A DNA stretch of 64,000 nucleotides, from the NCBI GenBank assembly GCA_050734185.1, contig JBOHUE010000157.1:7101-71100 (forward strand). Reading direction: 5' to 3'. Each line of letters opens with the position of its first letter. Position 1 is the stretch's first letter. Below the pieces are notes generated by a model. That model was not told where the DNA came from. It ran no database searches and was given only the letters and a program-made list of their open reading frames with translations. Below, piece by piece: positions 1 through 8,167 of this stretch. Origin of the DNA: JAFALX01 sp050734185. Its GTDB lineage: Bacteria > Chloroflexota > Dormibacteria > Aeolococcales > Aeolococcaceae. The position numbers and the translations under genes were made by a program.

Positions 1-929
1 TTTACGTCACCGACCTGCAGAACTTCCTCATTCCCACGGGAGTCACGTGGGCGTGGCCGCAGTCGGTCACCGCGGCGGACGTGGGCGCGTGGAGCGGTCC
101 GAGTGAGGCGGTCGGGTACATCGGCATCCCGCTGCTGCTGATTGCTCTGTACGCGGTGGTCCGATGGTGGCGCGAACCACTCGTCAGGATCGCCGGCCTG
201 ACCATCGCCGCGGCCGCAATCCTGAGCCTGGGGCCACATCTGCACATCGGCGGGGTCGACACCGGCATCCGCCTGCCGGGCGTGATCTTCAGCCGCCTGC
301 CGCTGCTCGAGAACCTCATCCCGTCGCGCATTGCGCTCATCACGGCGTTCGGGCTCGCGTTCCTGCTCGCGATCACGCTGGACCGCACGCTGCTGCGCAA
401 TCCGCTGCGCAGCGTGAGCACCGCGCTGGTGTCGGTTGTCGGCCTCGCCGCCATCGTCTCGATGGTGTCGCAGCTTCCGCTGCCGGCGTCGTCGACATCG
501 ATCCCGGCGTACTTCCAACCCGGCGGTGGCGCGACGCGACTCCCGGCGGGAACCGTCGCGCTGGTCGCACCGTATATCGATGACGGCGCCGTCTCACCCG
601 TCGTCATGCTGTGGCAAGCTGAGAGTGACTTTCACTTCGCGCTCACCGACGGTCTCGCCATCACCGCGGATGCGAATGGCAACGCAGCGTTTCTGCCGAC
701 GACGCCACTACGTCTGGCGTTCGACCAGATCCAGCTCGAGGGCCATCTGCCCGCCGAGACCGCGGCGCTGCGAGAGAGCCTTCTGGCCACGATGCACGCC
801 GACAACGTCAGCGTCATCATCGTCGGCCCCATGCAGCAGCGCGAGCTCGCGGTGGAATTCATCGACTGGCTCACCGGCCGTACCCCGGTGGACGGGGAGG
901 ACGTCAGCGTCTGGAGCGGGCCACCATAG
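1..929 (+). CDS. C-terminal part of a polytopic membrane protein (5' end outside window)
   Basis: The reading frame is open from base 3 to a TAG at 927-929 with no stop upstream, so the N-terminus lies outside the window; a GTG at 81 is internal. The visible part opens with YVTDLQNFLIPT, followed by about four hydrophobic segments separated by Arg-rich turns, then a soluble tail of roughly 130 residues. The 'DLxNFLxPT ... SLGPxLHxxG ... LPLLxNLxPSR' pattern is what I recall from actinobacterial-type integral membrane glycosyltransferase-like proteins that carry a lipid-sugar periplasmic loop, but no catalytic motif is visible in this fragment. The downstream genes handle nucleotide sugars and glycan export, so a role in envelope glycan assembly is inferred. 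Confidence 0.7.
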   Translation, partial: YVTDLQNFLIPTGVTWAWPQSVTAADVGAWSGPSEAVGYIGIPLLLIALYAVVRWWREPLVRIAGLTIAAAAILSLGPHLHIGGVDTGIRLPGVIFSRLPLLENLIPSRIALITAFGLAFLLAITLDRTLLRNPLRSVSTALVSVVGLAAIVSMVSQLPLPASSTSIPAYFQPGGGATRLPAGTVALVAPYIDDGAVSPVVMLWQAESDFHFALTDGLAITADANGNAAFLPTTPLRLAFDQIQLEGHLPAETAALRESLLATMHADNVSVIIVGPMQQRELAVEFIDWLTGRTPVDGEDVSVWSGPP

Positions 930-943
930 CCGCGACCCTTTCC

Positions 944-949
944 TATAAT
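944..949 (+). promoter_or_regulatory. Possible -10 box (TATAAT) upstream of the nucleotide-sugar dehydrogenase
   Basis: A perfect TATAAT lies 33 bases before the ATG at 982, in the short gap after the preceding stop. No TTGACA-like -35 is seen at the expected distance (about 921-926). AT-rich hexamers are rare in this GC-rich DNA, so it is a candidate start for the 982-3949 operon. An AGGAGG ribosome binding site follows at 972-977. Confidence 0.4.
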
Positions 950-981
950 TCGCTGCCAATCGCCGGAGCGCAGGAGGCGCA

Positions 982-2175
982 ATGACTTTCCCCAACGACA
1001 TCGTGATCATGGGTGGCTGCGGACACGTCGGCCTGCCGCTCGGGATCGCGTTCGCCTGCCGCGGTCTTCGCGTGGAGCTGTTCGACACCAATGCCGACGT
1101 CGTGCAGATGGTCAACGGCGGGCAGATGCCGTTTCGCGAGAATGGAGCCGATGGGGCGCTCGCCACCGTGCTGCGCGAGGGTCGTCTGACCGCCACCAGC
1201 GATCCCGCGTCGATCGCGCGTGCGGAGAACGTGGTCGTGGTGGTCGGCACGCCGGTCAACCGCTATCTCAGCCCCGACATCGAGGCGGTGCCGCGCGCGC
1301 TGATGTCCGTCGCGGAACATCTCGTCGACGGTCAGCTCATCGTGCTCCGCAGCACGGTGTACCCGGGTGTCACAGCGCTGGTCGAACGGCAGTTGCGCGA
1401 TGCCAGCGCGTCAGTCGAGGTCTGTTTCTGCCCCGAACGGATCGCTGAGGGCCACGCGCTGGAGGAGCTGCACCAGCTGCCCCAGATCGTTGCCGCGCGC
1501 AGCCCGCACGCGATCGATCGCGCGAGCGCGCTGTTTCGCCAGCTCACCGATCACATCGTCGAGCTGTCGCCGGAGGAGGCGGAGCTGGCCAAGCTCTTCA
1601 CGAACACCTGGCGTTACGTGAAGTTCGCGGCGGCCAACCAGCTGTTCATGATCGCCAACGACCGCGGCCTCGACTTCGAGCGCATCCGCGGTGCGATCAC
1701 GCACATGTATCCGCGTGCGGCGGACATGCCCGGCCCCGGATTCTCCGCCGGCCCCTGCCTGTTCAAGGACACGATGCAGATCGCTGCATTCTCGGAAAAC
1801 ACGTTCACGCTGGGTCATGCCAGCGTCATGATCAACGAGGGACTGCCGCTGTACGCCGTGGGTAAGCTGGAGCAGCGCTTCGACCTGTCGACGATGACGA
1901 TCGGCATCCTCGGGATGGCGTTCAAGGGCGGCTCGGACGACACACGGGCGAGCCTCAGCTACAAGCTGAAGCGGCTGCTCAAACTCAAGGCTCTCGAAGT
2001 CCTCTGCACGGATCCCTACGTGTCGTCGGACGACGACCTGACGCCGCTCGACGACGTGCTCGCGCGGGCGGACCTGCTCATCGTCGCGACGCCACACCCG
2101 GAGTACGCGGCGCTGCAGCCGGGCGTTCCCGTCGTCGATCTCTTCAACATTCTGGGACAGGGCGTCGTCATTTGA
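982..2175 (+). CDS. Nucleotide-sugar dehydrogenase (UDP-glucose/UDP-ManNAc dehydrogenase family)
   Basis: This 397-residue protein is predicted to oxidise the C6 hydroxyl of a nucleotide sugar to a uronate in two NAD-dependent steps in the cytoplasm. The N-terminal Rossmann motif GGCGHVGLPLG (residues about 11-21) binds NAD. The central domain has the usual helical dimer region, and GPGFSAGPCLFKD (around residues 252-264) holds the catalytic Cys with the following Lys-Asp. The C-terminal UDP-binding domain includes GILGMAFKGGSDDTR. The ATG at 982 follows AGGAGG with a 4-base gap. The gene overlaps the next by four bases, so translation is probably coupled. WecC-like and Ugd-like members cannot be told apart by eye. 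It presumably supplies uronic acid precursors to the neighbouring glycosyltransferases. Confidence 0.88.
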   Translation: MTFPNDIVIMGGCGHVGLPLGIAFACRGLRVELFDTNADVVQMVNGGQMPFRENGADGALATVLREGRLTATSDPASIARAENVVVVVGTPVNRYLSPDIEAVPRALMSVAEHLVDGQLIVLRSTVYPGVTALVERQLRDASASVEVCFCPERIAEGHALEELHQLPQIVAARSPHAIDRASALFRQLTDHIVELSPEEAELAKLFTNTWRYVKFAAANQLFMIANDRGLDFERIRGAITHMYPRAADMPGPGFSAGPCLFKDTMQIAAFSENTFTLGHASVMINEGLPLYAVGKLEQRFDLSTMTIGILGMAFKGGSDDTRASLSYKLKRLLKLKALEVLCTDPYVSSDDDLTPLDDVLARADLLIVATPHPEYAALQPGVPVVDLFNILGQGVVI

Positions 2176-2927
2176 AGCCGCGCGTCTCGGTGGTCGTTCC
2201 CGTGCACAACGAGGGCGACGGCGTCACTGCGTTTCTCGAGCGACTGTTCGAGGCGCTGTCGCTTCCGGCTGAGGTGCTGTGCGTGTACGACGGCCCCGAG
2301 GACACCACGCTGCCGACGCTGCACCATGTTGCGCAACGCGAGCCGCGCTTGCGCGCCGTGCACAACACGTACGGGCGCGGCCCGGCGAACGCCATCCGCT
2401 TCGGCATCGACAACGCCATCGCGGATGTGGTTGTGGTCACGATGGCGGACGGCAGTGACGATCCGATGCAGATCGACCCCCTCACGCGGCTCGTCGAACG
2501 TGGCGTCGTGGTGGCGTGCGCCTCACGCTACATGCGCGGGGGGCAGCAGGTGGGCGGCCCGTGGCTCAAGGGACGCATCTCGCGCACCGCAGGCGTCTCA
2601 CTGCGGGTGTTCGGCAGAGTCGGGACGCACGACGCCACCAACTCGTTCAAGGCGTATTCGCGAGCGTTCGTGCGCAAGGTCGGCATCGAGTCGGATGCGG
2701 GGTTCGAGATGGGACTCGAGATGGTCGCCAAGGCACGCCGGCTCCGGCTCCCGGTTGCCGAGCTGCCCACCATCTGGCTGGACCGTACGGGCGGTGTGTC
2801 CAACTTCAAGGTGCGCGCGTGGATGCCCCGCTACCTGCGCTGGTACTTGTATGCACTGGGGATGGGCAGGACGGACGCGCGCCGCGGCACGCAGCCGGAC
2901 AGTTCTCTGGAGGCGGCGTCAGAGTGA
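2172..2927 (+). CDS. Family 2 glycosyltransferase
   Basis: This 251-residue GT-A enzyme begins with a TTG that overlaps the preceding stop (ATTTGA) and reads KPRVSVVVPVHNEGDG, the typical N-terminal strand of GT2 proteins. The acidic metal and sugar-nucleotide site appears as MADGSDDP at about residues 91-98. There is no C-terminal membrane segment, unlike many polyprenyl-phosphate hexose synthases, so it is probably a soluble or peripheral enzyme that uses a nucleotide sugar and possibly a lipid phosphate acceptor. It is the middle member of a tightly overlapping three-gene run (dehydrogenase, GT2, epimerase), which argues for one pathway. Donor and acceptor cannot be read from the sequence. 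Confidence 0.82.
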   Translation: MKPRVSVVVPVHNEGDGVTAFLERLFEALSLPAEVLCVYDGPEDTTLPTLHHVAQREPRLRAVHNTYGRGPANAIRFGIDNAIADVVVVTMADGSDDPMQIDPLTRLVERGVVVACASRYMRGGQQVGGPWLKGRISRTAGVSLRVFGRVGTHDATNSFKAYSRAFVRKVGIESDAGFEMGLEMVAKARRLRLPVAELPTIWLDRTGGVSNFKVRAWMPRYLRWYLYALGMGRTDARRGTQPDSSLEAASE

Positions 2928-3949
2928 GCACAGTCCTTGTCACGGGATCGTCCGGGTTCATCGGCGGGTACGTCGTCGAGGAGCTGCTGGCCCGCGGCCA
3001 CAGTGTGATCGGCATCGACAACGAGTCGAAGTACGGTCCGGTGTCCCGCTCCTACGACCAGCACAGCAACTACCGCCTCATCCGCGGCGATGTCCAGGAC
3101 ACAGCGCTGATGCGCGACGCGCTCGCCGGCTGCGATCACCTCATCGCCGGTGCTGCGATGATCGGCGGGATCTCGTACTTCCACACGTACGCGTATGACC
3201 TCCTCGCAACCAACGAACGAGTGATCGCGTCGACGTGTGACGCAGCCATCGACGCCCATCGGAACGGCAGGCTGCAGAAGGTCACCTACCTCAGCTCGTC
3301 GATGGTCTTCGAGTCCGCCGACCGCTGGCCCTCGTACGAAGGCCAGGAGCTCGAGGTCCCGCCGCCGAAATCGTCGTACGGCTTTCAGAAGCTTGCGGTC
3401 GAGTTCTTCGCGCGCGCGGCGCACCGTCAGTACGAGGTGCCGTTCACGATCGTGCGCCCCTTCAACTGCGTCGGCGTGGGCGAGGGACGGGCGCTCGGCG
3501 AGGTCGAGATCCTGAGCGGCAACGTGAAGCTGGCGATGAGCCACGTCGTGCCCGACCTGGTGCAAAAGGTGTTGAAGGGGCAGGATCCGCTGCACCTCCT
3601 CGGCGACGGCAGCCAGGTGCGTCACTACACGTACGGCGGCGACCTGGCCAAGGGCATCGTCACCGCGATGGAGAGTCCTGCGGCGCTCAACGAGGACTTC
3701 AACCTCTCGACGCGCGACTCGACGACGGTGCTCGAGTTGGCCGAACAGATCTGGCGGCGGGTCCGGGGTGACGCGGTGCCGTTTCGCTACGTGTCGGATC
3801 CACCGTTCGAGTACGACGTGCAGCGCCGCGTCCCCGCGGTGGACAAGGCGGAGCGTGTCCTGGGGTTCGAGGCCACCACCACGCTCGATGAGATGCTCGA
3901 CGAGGTGGTGCCGTGGATCGAGAGCGCCGTGGCAGCCGGCGCCATCTGA
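2924..3949 (+). CDS. NAD-dependent epimerase/dehydratase (extended SDR)
   Basis: The chosen start is the GTG at 2924, which overlaps the previous TGA as GTGA and follows GGAGG at 2909-2913. A longer open frame back to 2516 is only a shadow inside the GT2 gene. The 341-residue product starts STVLVTGSSGFIGGY, the NAD-binding glycine motif. Active-site residues are visible as SSSMVF (Ser, near residue 125) and SYGFQKLAVE (Tyr-xxx-Lys, near 150). It belongs to the extended short-chain dehydrogenase family that epimerises or dehydrates nucleotide sugars. It is last in the operon and converges on the ABC exporter genes with one base between the two stop codons. The substrate is unknown. Confidence 0.86.
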   Translation: MSTVLVTGSSGFIGGYVVEELLARGHSVIGIDNESKYGPVSRSYDQHSNYRLIRGDVQDTALMRDALAGCDHLIAGAAMIGGISYFHTYAYDLLATNERVIASTCDAAIDAHRNGRLQKVTYLSSSMVFESADRWPSYEGQELEVPPPKSSYGFQKLAVEFFARAAHRQYEVPFTIVRPFNCVGVGEGRALGEVEILSGNVKLAMSHVVPDLVQKVLKGQDPLHLLGDGSQVRHYTYGGDLAKGIVTAMESPAALNEDFNLSTRDSTTVLELAEQIWRRVRGDAVPFRYVSDPPFEYDVQRRVPAVDKAERVLGFEATTTLDEMLDEVVPWIESAVAAGAI

Positions 3950-3950
3950 T

Positions 3951-5240
3951 TCAGGCCGGCTGTGCGCTGCCGATGACCGCGTCGTCGGCCCGCGGCGCCT
4001 GGGTCGCGAACACCTCCCAGTCGAGACCCAAATCGTACTGGCCGGGCCGTCCCAGGTCATCGTTGACGCGGAACTCGAAGGATTGGTCCAGCCAGTCGTA
4101 AACGGTGGAGCCGGACTCGTTGTGCAGTCCGATGGTGGCGCGGTAGGTCCCCGTGAGGAACCGCAGTGCGTCGAGCTTGAACCGGAACACCGCGCCCTGG
4201 CCCGCCCGCAGCTGCGGCACCACGACGTTCGCCAGCTTCGTGTTGATGCCGCCGATGATCGAACCGTCGGCGCGATGCAGGCCGATGCCGACAATGGTGT
4301 CAGACACGTCGCGGTTGGCCTCGGCGGTGATCTGGATCGTCATCGGCTCACCGGTGGTGAAGCTGACGTGCGGTTCGCCGTCGGCGCCGAGAAACCGCAC
4401 GCTCTGCACGCGAATATCGCCGCTGCCCCAACGGCTGTCGCTGGGGCGGACATCGCTCAGGTCGACCAGGCTGCCACCGGACTCACGCCGCTCGTCGTCC
4501 TGCAGCTGGCCGATCAGCCGGTGATACCGAGCGGTCACGTCGGCGGCGTGCCCGTCCTCGACCACCTTGCCGTGCTCGAGCATGATCGCGCGGTCAGCGT
4601 AGAGCTCGACCGAGCTGAGGTCATGCGTCACCAGGACGATGGTGCGTCCCTGGCGGCGGTAGTCGTTGAAGACGTCAAGGCATTTCGCCTGAAACCGCGC
4701 ATCACCGACGGCGAGCACCTCGTCCATCAGAAGAATGGCCGCGTTCGCCTGGATGGCGACAGTGAACGCGAGGCGTACATGCATGCCCGATGAGAAGTTC
4801 TTCAGCTTCGTGTCGGCGAACTGATCGAGCTCGGCGAAGTGCAGCATCTCCTCCATGCGAGCCGAGAGGTCGCGTCGCGCGAGGCCGAGGATCGCGCCGT
4901 TGAGGAGCACGTTCTCGCGCGCCGTGAGCTCGGGATTGAAGCCCACGCCGAGCTCGAGAAAGGGCGACAGCTTGCCGTTGATTACCACTTTTCCGGTGGT
5001 CGGACGGTAGATGCGTGCCAGCATCTTCAGCAGCGTCGACTTGCCGGAGCCGTTGCGCCCGATGATGCCCATGAACTCGCCCTCGTGCACGTCGAAGCTC
5101 ACGTCGTCGACCGCCAGAAGCGGGCGATATCGCGAGGTGCTGCGCATGTGCACCACGCGGTGCTTGAGGGTGGCGCTCTTGTCGAGCGGTATGCGAAACC
5201 GCTTGGTCACGTGGCTGGCGGAGAGGGCGAGGTCGCTCAC
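3951..5240 (-). CDS. wzt: Wzt-type polysaccharide ABC exporter, ATP-binding subunit with glycan-binding tail
   Basis: This 429-residue ATPase powers export of a lipid-linked glycan across the cytoplasmic membrane. Walker A is GRNGSGKS (61-68), the signature FSSGMHVRLAF, Walker B ILLMDEVLAVGD and the switch VTHDL. Residues from about 265 on form the extra Wzt-like C-terminal beta-sandwich found in exporters that recognise a chain-terminating modification. The GTG start at 5240 overlaps the permease stop as GTGA. The much longer open frame upstream, to 6194, runs through the permease and is not part of the gene. The symbol reflects family similarity to O-antigen Wzt; TagH/RfbE-type names would be equally apt, and the exported glycan is unknown. 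Confidence 0.85.
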   Translation of the reverse strand: MSDLALSASHVTKRFRIPLDKSATLKHRVVHMRSTSRYRPLLAVDDVSFDVHEGEFMGIIGRNGSGKSTLLKMLARIYRPTTGKVVINGKLSPFLELGVGFNPELTARENVLLNGAILGLARRDLSARMEEMLHFAELDQFADTKLKNFSSGMHVRLAFTVAIQANAAILLMDEVLAVGDARFQAKCLDVFNDYRRQGRTIVLVTHDLSSVELYADRAIMLEHGKVVEDGHAADVTARYHRLIGQLQDDERRESGGSLVDLSDVRPSDSRWGSGDIRVQSVRFLGADGEPHVSFTTGEPMTIQITAEANRDVSDTIVGIGLHRADGSIIGGINTKLANVVVPQLRAGQGAVFRFKLDALRFLTGTYRATIGLHNESGSTVYDWLDQSFEFRVNDDLGRPGQYDLGLDWEVFATQAPRADDAVIGSAQPA

Positions 5241-6067
5241 AGGCTTTCGGCGAACGTCGGTGATAGCCAGCGGAACGTGAAGAGGCCCAGGACCAATAGC
5301 CCGATCGACAATGCAACCGGCACGGCGGCGAGAGCGTGGACCGACGCGATGCTGGACGCTGCGTCGGGCACGACGATGACGTGGCGCACGTCCTCGATGA
5401 TCTGTGCGACCGGGTTGATGAAGAACAGGCCGTGGAAGCGCACCGGGACCAGCGTGATGGGGTACACGATCCCCGACGCGTAGAAGATGACCTGCGTGAG
5501 GATCTCCCAGATGTGTCCCAGATCGCGATAGAACACGAACAGCGAAGCGAGCAAGAGCGAGAGTCCGAGCGAGAGCACGTAGAGCTCGAGCACGAGCGGA
5601 ATCGCAAACAGTGAGCGAAGCCCGAGCTGGAGATGCCCCAACGGTGCAGCCACGACGACGATGAGCGTGAGGTTGATGACGAACGTCATCGCGGCGGTCA
5701 TCGACGAGGCCACCACCAGTACCCAGCGCGGGAAAAACGCCTTCTGGATGAGACCGGGGTTGCCGGCGATCGAGCTCATCGCGGTGCCCGTGCACTCGGT
5801 GAAGAACGTGAAGATGACGATGCCGACCAGAAGTTGCACGGCAAACTCGTGCGCACGCTGTTTGAACAGCACCACGAAGATTGCGTACATGATGCTGAAC
5901 AGCATCGCCGGCTTCAGCAGCGACCAGAGATAGCCCAGCACGGACCCCGTGTACTTGAGCTTGAACTGCGTCCAGGCGAGCTCTCGAATCAGCGCGGCGT
6001 TGCGGGCGAAATCCGAGAAGCGGTCCGCCACCGGTGGGCGCGCGCCCACTCGTGCGAGCACACTCAT
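5237..6067 (-). CDS. wzm: Wzm-type polysaccharide ABC exporter, permease subunit
   Basis: The 276-residue product is an ABC-2 type permease with about six membrane segments, for example around FAIPLVLELYVLSLGLSLLL and PVALSIGLLVLGLFTFR. The N-terminal amphipathic stretch, ELAWTQFKLKYTGSVLGYLW, is the hallmark of teichoic acid and O-antigen exporters. It pairs with the ATPase encoded four bases into its 3' end and forms the membrane channel for glycan export. The ATG at 6067 is chosen because it gives a normal-length family member. The methyltransferase gene ends 24 bases upstream, in the same direction, so the exporter and the glycan-modifying genes from 9.2 kb downward probably form one transcript. 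Confidence 0.85.
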   Translation of the reverse strand: MSVLARVGARPPVADRFSDFARNAALIRELAWTQFKLKYTGSVLGYLWSLLKPAMLFSIMYAIFVVLFKQRAHEFAVQLLVGIVIFTFFTECTGTAMSSIAGNPGLIQKAFFPRWVLVVASSMTAAMTFVINLTLIVVVAAPLGHLQLGLRSLFAIPLVLELYVLSLGLSLLLASLFVFYRDLGHIWEILTQVIFYASGIVYPITLVPVRFHGLFFINPVAQIIEDVRHVIVVPDAASSIASVHALAAVPVALSIGLLVLGLFTFRWLSPTFAESL

Positions 6068-6091
6068 GGCGGGCCAAGTGTACCAGGCAGG

Positions 6092-7303
6092 CTATTCGGG
6101 AGCAGCCGGCGCATGAGCGATCACCGCGTAGTCCTGCGGACCGAACAACACGTCGTTGAGCCGCGACAGCGCGACATTGATGTTCGTCGCCCACTCGGGA
6201 ACGTCGCCGTCCGGCAGCAGCGGCAGATGGTATGCGGACGCCGGCGCGAAGTACCGAATCTCGACGTCGCGAAAGCCGGCTCGCTCGCAGAGAAAGATCA
6301 ACAGCAGCGGGTGCAGCGGGCGCACGTGCGTGGGGTCGAGCACATACGAGTTGCCGAGCACGATGAGCGACGAAGGATTCGGTGTCTCGGCGATGAAGAC
6401 GCCGCCGGGCTTGAGCCGCGAGACGGCGAGCTCGAGCAGCTCGAGCAGCTGCTCGAGCTGGAGATGCTCCACCACCTGCATGGAGACGACTGCACCGTAC
6501 GTGTTCGGCGGAGCCATGCGCAGAGTGTCCACCGCGTCTGCCAGGCGAACGTTGCGGCCGAGCGCTGTCGCTTCGGCAACTGCGTCCGCACTCAGGTCGA
6601 CACCTTCGGCGTCGATTCCTTCCGCCGCGAGCAGAGCCACGAGCTCACCCCGGCCGCATCCGACATCAATGACCGGGGCGTGATTGCGCAACACGCTGAG
6701 ATAGCGTTCGCGCTGCGCGCCGGTGATCGTGTCCGAGTCGCCGCGGAACCGCCGCTCGAAGCCGGCGTAATCGAACCCGCTCGATCCCGCAGGCATCGGG
6801 GCAGCCGCCGCCGCGGCCGGAGCCGTCGCACTCGGAGGCTCCGGCGTGGATTGCATGATCCGCCGCGTCCGCCGGTCGATGTCGTTGATGCGCTGGCGCA
6901 GCTCGCCCATGCGCACGCTCGCCCCCGAGAGCCCAGCGGTGGGCGCTATCGCGTCGCCGAGGTCGTTGAGAACGGCGAGCAGCGACCGCATCTCGGCCTT
7001 GTGCAGCTCCTGGTTGATCGTCAGCTCGCGCACCTGTCGCTCCGAGTCGCGCAGCGAGGCCCCGAGCTCCTGCTCGGCACTCGCCACCGCGGTGTGCGCT
7101 GCTGCCTCAGCTGCGCCGTCGACGTACCACGCGATGCCGCGCCGGATTACACGCTTCAGCTGCGTCTTGGCAGCACCCAGTGGGGGCAGCGGCCGGCGCG
7201 CCGGGACCACATCGGGCGCGGCGTCGGTGGGACGGGTGACCGCCATGCGTTGCCGCAGGCGTTCGAACGCCTCGGGGTCGAGATACGCGGGCCGTCTTCG
7301 CAT
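6092..7303 (-). CDS. SAM-dependent methyltransferase with N-terminal coiled coil
   Basis: This 403-residue protein has an N-terminal basic segment, a predicted helical/coiled-coil stretch at about residues 70-155 (heptad-like ELGASLRDSERQVRELTINQ), an Ala/Pro-rich linker and a class I methyltransferase domain. Motif I is VIDVGCGRGELVALLA, the post-motif region SMQVVEHLQ, and motif III is LKPGGVFIAETPNP. In O-antigen systems with Wzm/Wzt exporters, a chain-terminating methyltransferase with a coiled coil (WbdD) sets chain length. The same combination here suggests, but does not prove, a cap enzyme recognised by the Wzt tail. Its start directly abuts the stop of the next gene upstream (7304). 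Confidence 0.8.
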   Translation of the reverse strand: MRRRPAYLDPEAFERLRQRMAVTRPTDAAPDVVPARRPLPPLGAAKTQLKRVIRRGIAWYVDGAAEAAAHTAVASAEQELGASLRDSERQVRELTINQELHKAEMRSLLAVLNDLGDAIAPTAGLSGASVRMGELRQRINDIDRRTRRIMQSTPEPPSATAPAAAAAAPMPAGSSGFDYAGFERRFRGDSDTITGAQRERYLSVLRNHAPVIDVGCGRGELVALLAAEGIDAEGVDLSADAVAEATALGRNVRLADAVDTLRMAPPNTYGAVVSMQVVEHLQLEQLLELLELAVSRLKPGGVFIAETPNPSSLIVLGNSYVLDPTHVRPLHPLLLIFLCERAGFRDVEIRYFAPASAYHLPLLPDGDVPEWATNINVALSRLNDVLFGPQDYAVIAHAPAAPE

Positions 7304-8167
7304 TCAGGACGCGACCACAAACGGTTTGAGCGCGAGGCGAGCACGTCGACGGACCATCGCCGATTCCGGGGTGTTCAATGCGTCGAGCGCTGACTCGACG
7401 CGCATCAGCGAAAGCAATTCGGGCGAGCCGAGCAGGCCGAGCGCGGTCGCGACCCGGGCGCCGACGTTGCGGCGACCGCGACTCGACTCGATCAACCGCC
7501 GCCCCGAGCGGCTGAGCGCGGCGGCCCGAGGCATATCGCCCGCGACGTGCAGCGCGAGGTCGGCGAGCTGGTCGTCGAACCCGACCTCGACGTCGACACC
7601 CGGGCGCGCCCCGATGCGCTCGGCCGAGAGGCTGTCGGTGACGGTCGGCGCGGCCCACGCCAGCGCCTGCGTGAGCCCCTCGCCGATCGCAATGCATGCA
7701 GAACAGACGGTCAGCGCCGGCGCCAGCCCGCCGGCGGGGATGCTGTCCGTGCGCAGATCGACGACCATGCGCTCGGGCAGGCCCTCGCGGCGGCGGATTC
7801 GCGCCCGGACAAACGGGGCCACCGGAGGGATCGCGTCGACATCGATGCCGCCGTCCGGGGGGATCAGGACGGCGCTGCGGTCGCGGGCAAGGTCGGCGTC
7901 GCCCGTGAGGAGCAGCGTCGCGGGCACCCCCACGGCACTGTCGGGATCCTCGTCGTCGATCCACATGGCAACGGGCTTGCCCGAACTCAGCGCCGCCGCC
8001 AGGCCGAGCGCGCGTGGTGAGGAGGCGATGTAGGCAGCCGGGACACTCTCAGGCTCGACGAACAGCGGTGTCGCCCAGCGGCCGAGCTCGCGCAGCAGCC
8101 AGGCGAAATTCGGAGGGGGATCGGGCGCCGCGAGCACGCCGAGCAGCGGCAGCTGCGGGGAGCTCAT
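7304..8167 (-). CDS. Glycosyltransferase-like protein of unknown specificity
   Basis: This 287-residue protein starts MSSPQLPLLGVLAAPD. I do not recognise a specific family. The central part has GT-B character: an Ala/Gly-rich strand-helix pattern and GEGLTQALAWAAPTVTDSLS, which resembles the acidic-glycine donor-binding turn of GT4 enzymes. It is shorter than a full GT-B enzyme (usually 350 or more), so it may be a degenerate or accessory glycosyltransferase. The ATG at 8167 overlaps the preceding glycosyltransferase stop as ATGA and its own stop touches the methyltransferase start, so it belongs to the same operon and probably the same glycan pathway. Confidence 0.6.
   Translation of the reverse strand: MSSPQLPLLGVLAAPDPPPNFAWLLRELGRWATPLFVEPESVPAAYIASSPRALGLAAALSSGKPVAMWIDDEDPDSAVGVPATLLLTGDADLARDRSAVLIPPDGGIDVDAIPPVAPFVRARIRRREGLPERMVVDLRTDSIPAGGLAPALTVCSACIAIGEGLTQALAWAAPTVTDSLSAERIGARPGVDVEVGFDDQLADLALHVAGDMPRAAALSRSGRRLIESSRGRRNVGARVATALGLLGSPELLSLMRVESALDALNTPESAMVRRRARLALKPFVVAS

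Noticed and set aside
3951..6194. A single 747-codon minus frame joining the ABC ATPase to upstream sequence
   Set aside because: The part beyond 5240 is an out-of-frame shadow of the permease gene. The ATPase has its own GTG overlapping the permease stop, and no domain is recognisable upstream.
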